The position numbers and the translations under genes were made by a program. 6,966 nt of DNA from Collinsella sp. (GTDB taxonomy: Bacteria > Actinomycetota > Coriobacteriia > Coriobacteriales > Coriobacteriaceae). Shown piece by piece: positions 5,563 to 6,966 of the stretch. The first letter of the stretch is position 1. Each line of letters begins with the position of its first letter. Under the pieces are notes generated by a model, which saw only the letters and a program-made list of their open reading frames with translations, was not told the origin of the DNA and searched no databases. The stretch is taken from the NCBI GenBank assembly GCA_014871605.1, contig WGSQ01000096.1, forward strand, positions 1 to 6,966, in the 5' to 3' direction.

Positions 5563-6966
5563 TTACATCAAGTTGCAAACAGCCGCCGCGAAGGCTACGG
5601 GGTCCTCGGGGAGGATGCCCTCGACCAGCAGAGCCTGGTCATAGAGCAGACCGGAGTACTGCTTGATCTTGTCGGCGTCGCCTGCCTTCTGGGCAGCGAC
5701 AAGCTTGTCAAAGACCGGGTGCTTGGCGTTGAGCTCGAGCACGCGTTGGCTCTTGGGCATGCCGTCGGGCGCGCCCTCGGGTCCCTTCTGGAGCACCTTC
5801 TCCATCTCGAGCGAAAGTGGGCCCTCGGTGGTGATACAAGCGGGGGCATCGGTCAGGCGCGCGGAGACGGCGACTTTCTCGACCTTGTCACCGAGCGCCT
5901 CCTTCATAGCGCTAAAGAGGTCCTCGTTCTCCTTGGTGGCGTCCTCGGCCTCCTTCTTCTCGTCCTCGGTCGCCAGGTCAAGATCACCGGTCGCAACGTT
6001 CTTGAGCTCTAGATGACGATCCTCGACCTCGGGCTCGGCACCGTCGGCCACAGCCTTCTCGGCAGCCTCGCGGGCAGCATCGTCCTCGTAGATCTTGGGC
6101 ATATCGGCGGCAACGTACTCACGCATAGCCTGGAACGTGAACTCATCCACATCCTGCGTCAGCAGCAGCACGTCATAGCCGCGGTCGAGCACGCCCTTTA
6201 CCACGGGCATCTTGGCCAAGCGCTCACGCGAGTCGCCGGCGGCGTAGTAGATGGCCTTCTGATCCTCAGGCATGCCCTTGGCATACTCGGCCAGGGTAAT
6301 CATCTTCTGTTCCTTGGCAGACCAGAACAGCAACAGGTCGGCGAGCTCATCGGCCTTCATGCCATAGCTCGAGTAGATGCCGTACTTAAGACCGCGGCCA
6401 AAGTTCTCAAAGAACTTCTCGTAGGCCTCGCGGTCGTTGTCACGCATATCCTCAAGGTCGGCGGTAATCTTCTTTTCCACACGCTTGGCGATGGCCTTGA
6501 GCTGACGGTTCTGCTGCAGCGTCTCGCGCGAGATGTTGAGCGACACGTCGGCGGAATCCACGACGCCGCGGACAAAGTTGTAGTAGTCGGGCAGCAGGTC
6601 GTCGCACTTCTCCATGATCAGGACGTTGGAGCTGTAGAGCGCCAGACCCTTCTCGTAGTCCTTGCTGTACAGATCGAACGGCGCGCGTCCCGGCACAAAC
6701 AGCAGGGCGTCATACTCGAGCGTGCCCTCGGCGTGGAAGCTGATGGTGCGCGCAGGATCGTCAAAGTCGTGGAACGTGGACTTGTAGAACTCGTCGTAGT
6801 CCTTCTGCTCGACATCGGAGCTGTGCTTCTTCCAGATCGGTGTCATGGAATTGACGGTCTCGAGCTCCTGGTAGTCCTCGTACTCGGGCTTGTAATCGTC
6901 GCCGGCGTCCTCGGGCTTGGGTTTCTGGCGGCTCTTGGACACCATCATCTGGATCGGGTAACGCAC
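5563..6966 (-). CDS. htpG: HtpG, bacterial Hsp90 molecular chaperone (C-terminal part, 5' end beyond window)
   Basis: HtpG is the cytosolic ATP-dependent Hsp90 chaperone that remodels client proteins as a dimer. The window holds 467 residues covering the end of the N-terminal region, the middle domain and the C-terminal dimerisation domain. Fragment residues 1-8 (VRYPIQMM) match the end of the ATPase domain, followed by a charged linker (about 9-38). TPIWKKH (42-48), FDDPARTISFHAEG (68-81) and LLFVPGRAPFDLY (88-100) mark the middle domain. LNISRETLQ (143-151) holds Arg147, which corresponds to the ATP-contacting arginine of the family. RLTDAPACI (370-378) and LLYDQALLVEG (440-450) mark the C-terminal domain. 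Residues 285-350 form an acidic, Glu/Ala-rich stretch roughly 30 residues longer than in E. coli HtpG. The GTG at the right edge is an internal valine codon, not a start. The gene ends TAA TAG. Confidence 0.97.
   Translation of the reverse strand: MRYPIQMMVSKSRQKPKPEDAGDDYKPEYEDYQELETVNSMTPIWKKHSSDVEQKDYDEFYKSTFHDFDDPARTISFHAEGTLEYDALLFVPGRAPFDLYSKDYEKGLALYSSNVLIMEKCDDLLPDYYNFVRGVVDSADVSLNISRETLQQNRQLKAIAKRVEKKITADLEDMRDNDREAYEKFFENFGRGLKYGIYSSYGMKADELADLLLFWSAKEQKMITLAEYAKGMPEDQKAIYYAAGDSRERLAKMPVVKGVLDRGYDVLLLTQDVDEFTFQAMREYVAADMPKIYEDDAAREAAEKAVADGAEPEVEDRHLELKNVATGDLDLATEDEKKEAEDATKENEDLFSAMKEALGDKVEKVAVSARLTDAPACITTEGPLSLEMEKVLQKGPEGAPDGMPKSQRVLELNAKHPVFDKLVAAQKAGDADKIKQYSGLLYDQALLVEGILPEDPVAFAAAVCNLM

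Noticed and set aside
5345..5578. A 77-codon minus-strand frame across the intergenic repeats, and a 74-codon frame at 5120-5344
   Set aside because: They read through palindromic repeats and the htpG 3' hairpins, have no ribosome binding site and no protein-like composition.
6964..6966. GTG at the right edge as the htpG start
   Set aside because: The protein begins in the middle of the known HtpG fold (RYPI before the charged linker); the ATPase domain must lie outside the window.

Overview
The window looks like a piece of a high-GC actinobacterial chromosome, most likely class Coriobacteriia and probably Collinsella or a close relative. That placement is inferred from the GC-rich third codon positions, the style of the proteins, and the short palindromic intergenic repeats; no marker gene here proves it. 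All three well-supported genes lie on the minus strand, so transcription runs from high to low coordinates.

Right side (6966 to 5563): the C-terminal two thirds of htpG, the bacterial Hsp90 chaperone. Its ATPase domain lies beyond the right edge. Middle (5562 to 5167): a gene-free stretch of about 400 bases rich in structure. Just after the htpG stop there is a 12-bp hairpin. Next is a perfect 28-bp inverted repeat enclosing a small UUCG-tetraloop hairpin, then a cluster of 27-bp units built on the palindrome GACTAGTC and the core GTCGTTGGGGACGTTCTT. Last is an AT-richer segment with a candidate promoter and a GTACA-N2-TGTAC palindrome in front of the next gene.

Left side (5166 to 118): two adjacent paralogous YhgE/Pip-family membrane proteins, up to 952 aa and 729 aa. 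Both have an N-terminal membrane segment, a long Ala/Ser/Asp-rich, coiled-coil-like extracytoplasmic region, and a C-terminal ABC-2-permease-like membrane block. The first carries about 200 extra C-terminal residues with two more membrane segments and a hydrophilic tail. The stop codon of the first directly abuts the start codon of the second (TAAATG), and the second gene's strong ribosome binding site lies inside the last codons of the first. The pair is therefore almost certainly one transcript with linked translation and may form a heteromeric envelope complex. The far left 117 bases may hold the end of a convergent plus-strand gene, but support is weak.

The most unusual material is the tandem Pip pair with its fused C-terminal module and the nested repeat region between htpG and the pair. 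I did not find an unmistakably new system. The function of YhgE/Pip pairs is poorly known, and that is where novelty would lie.
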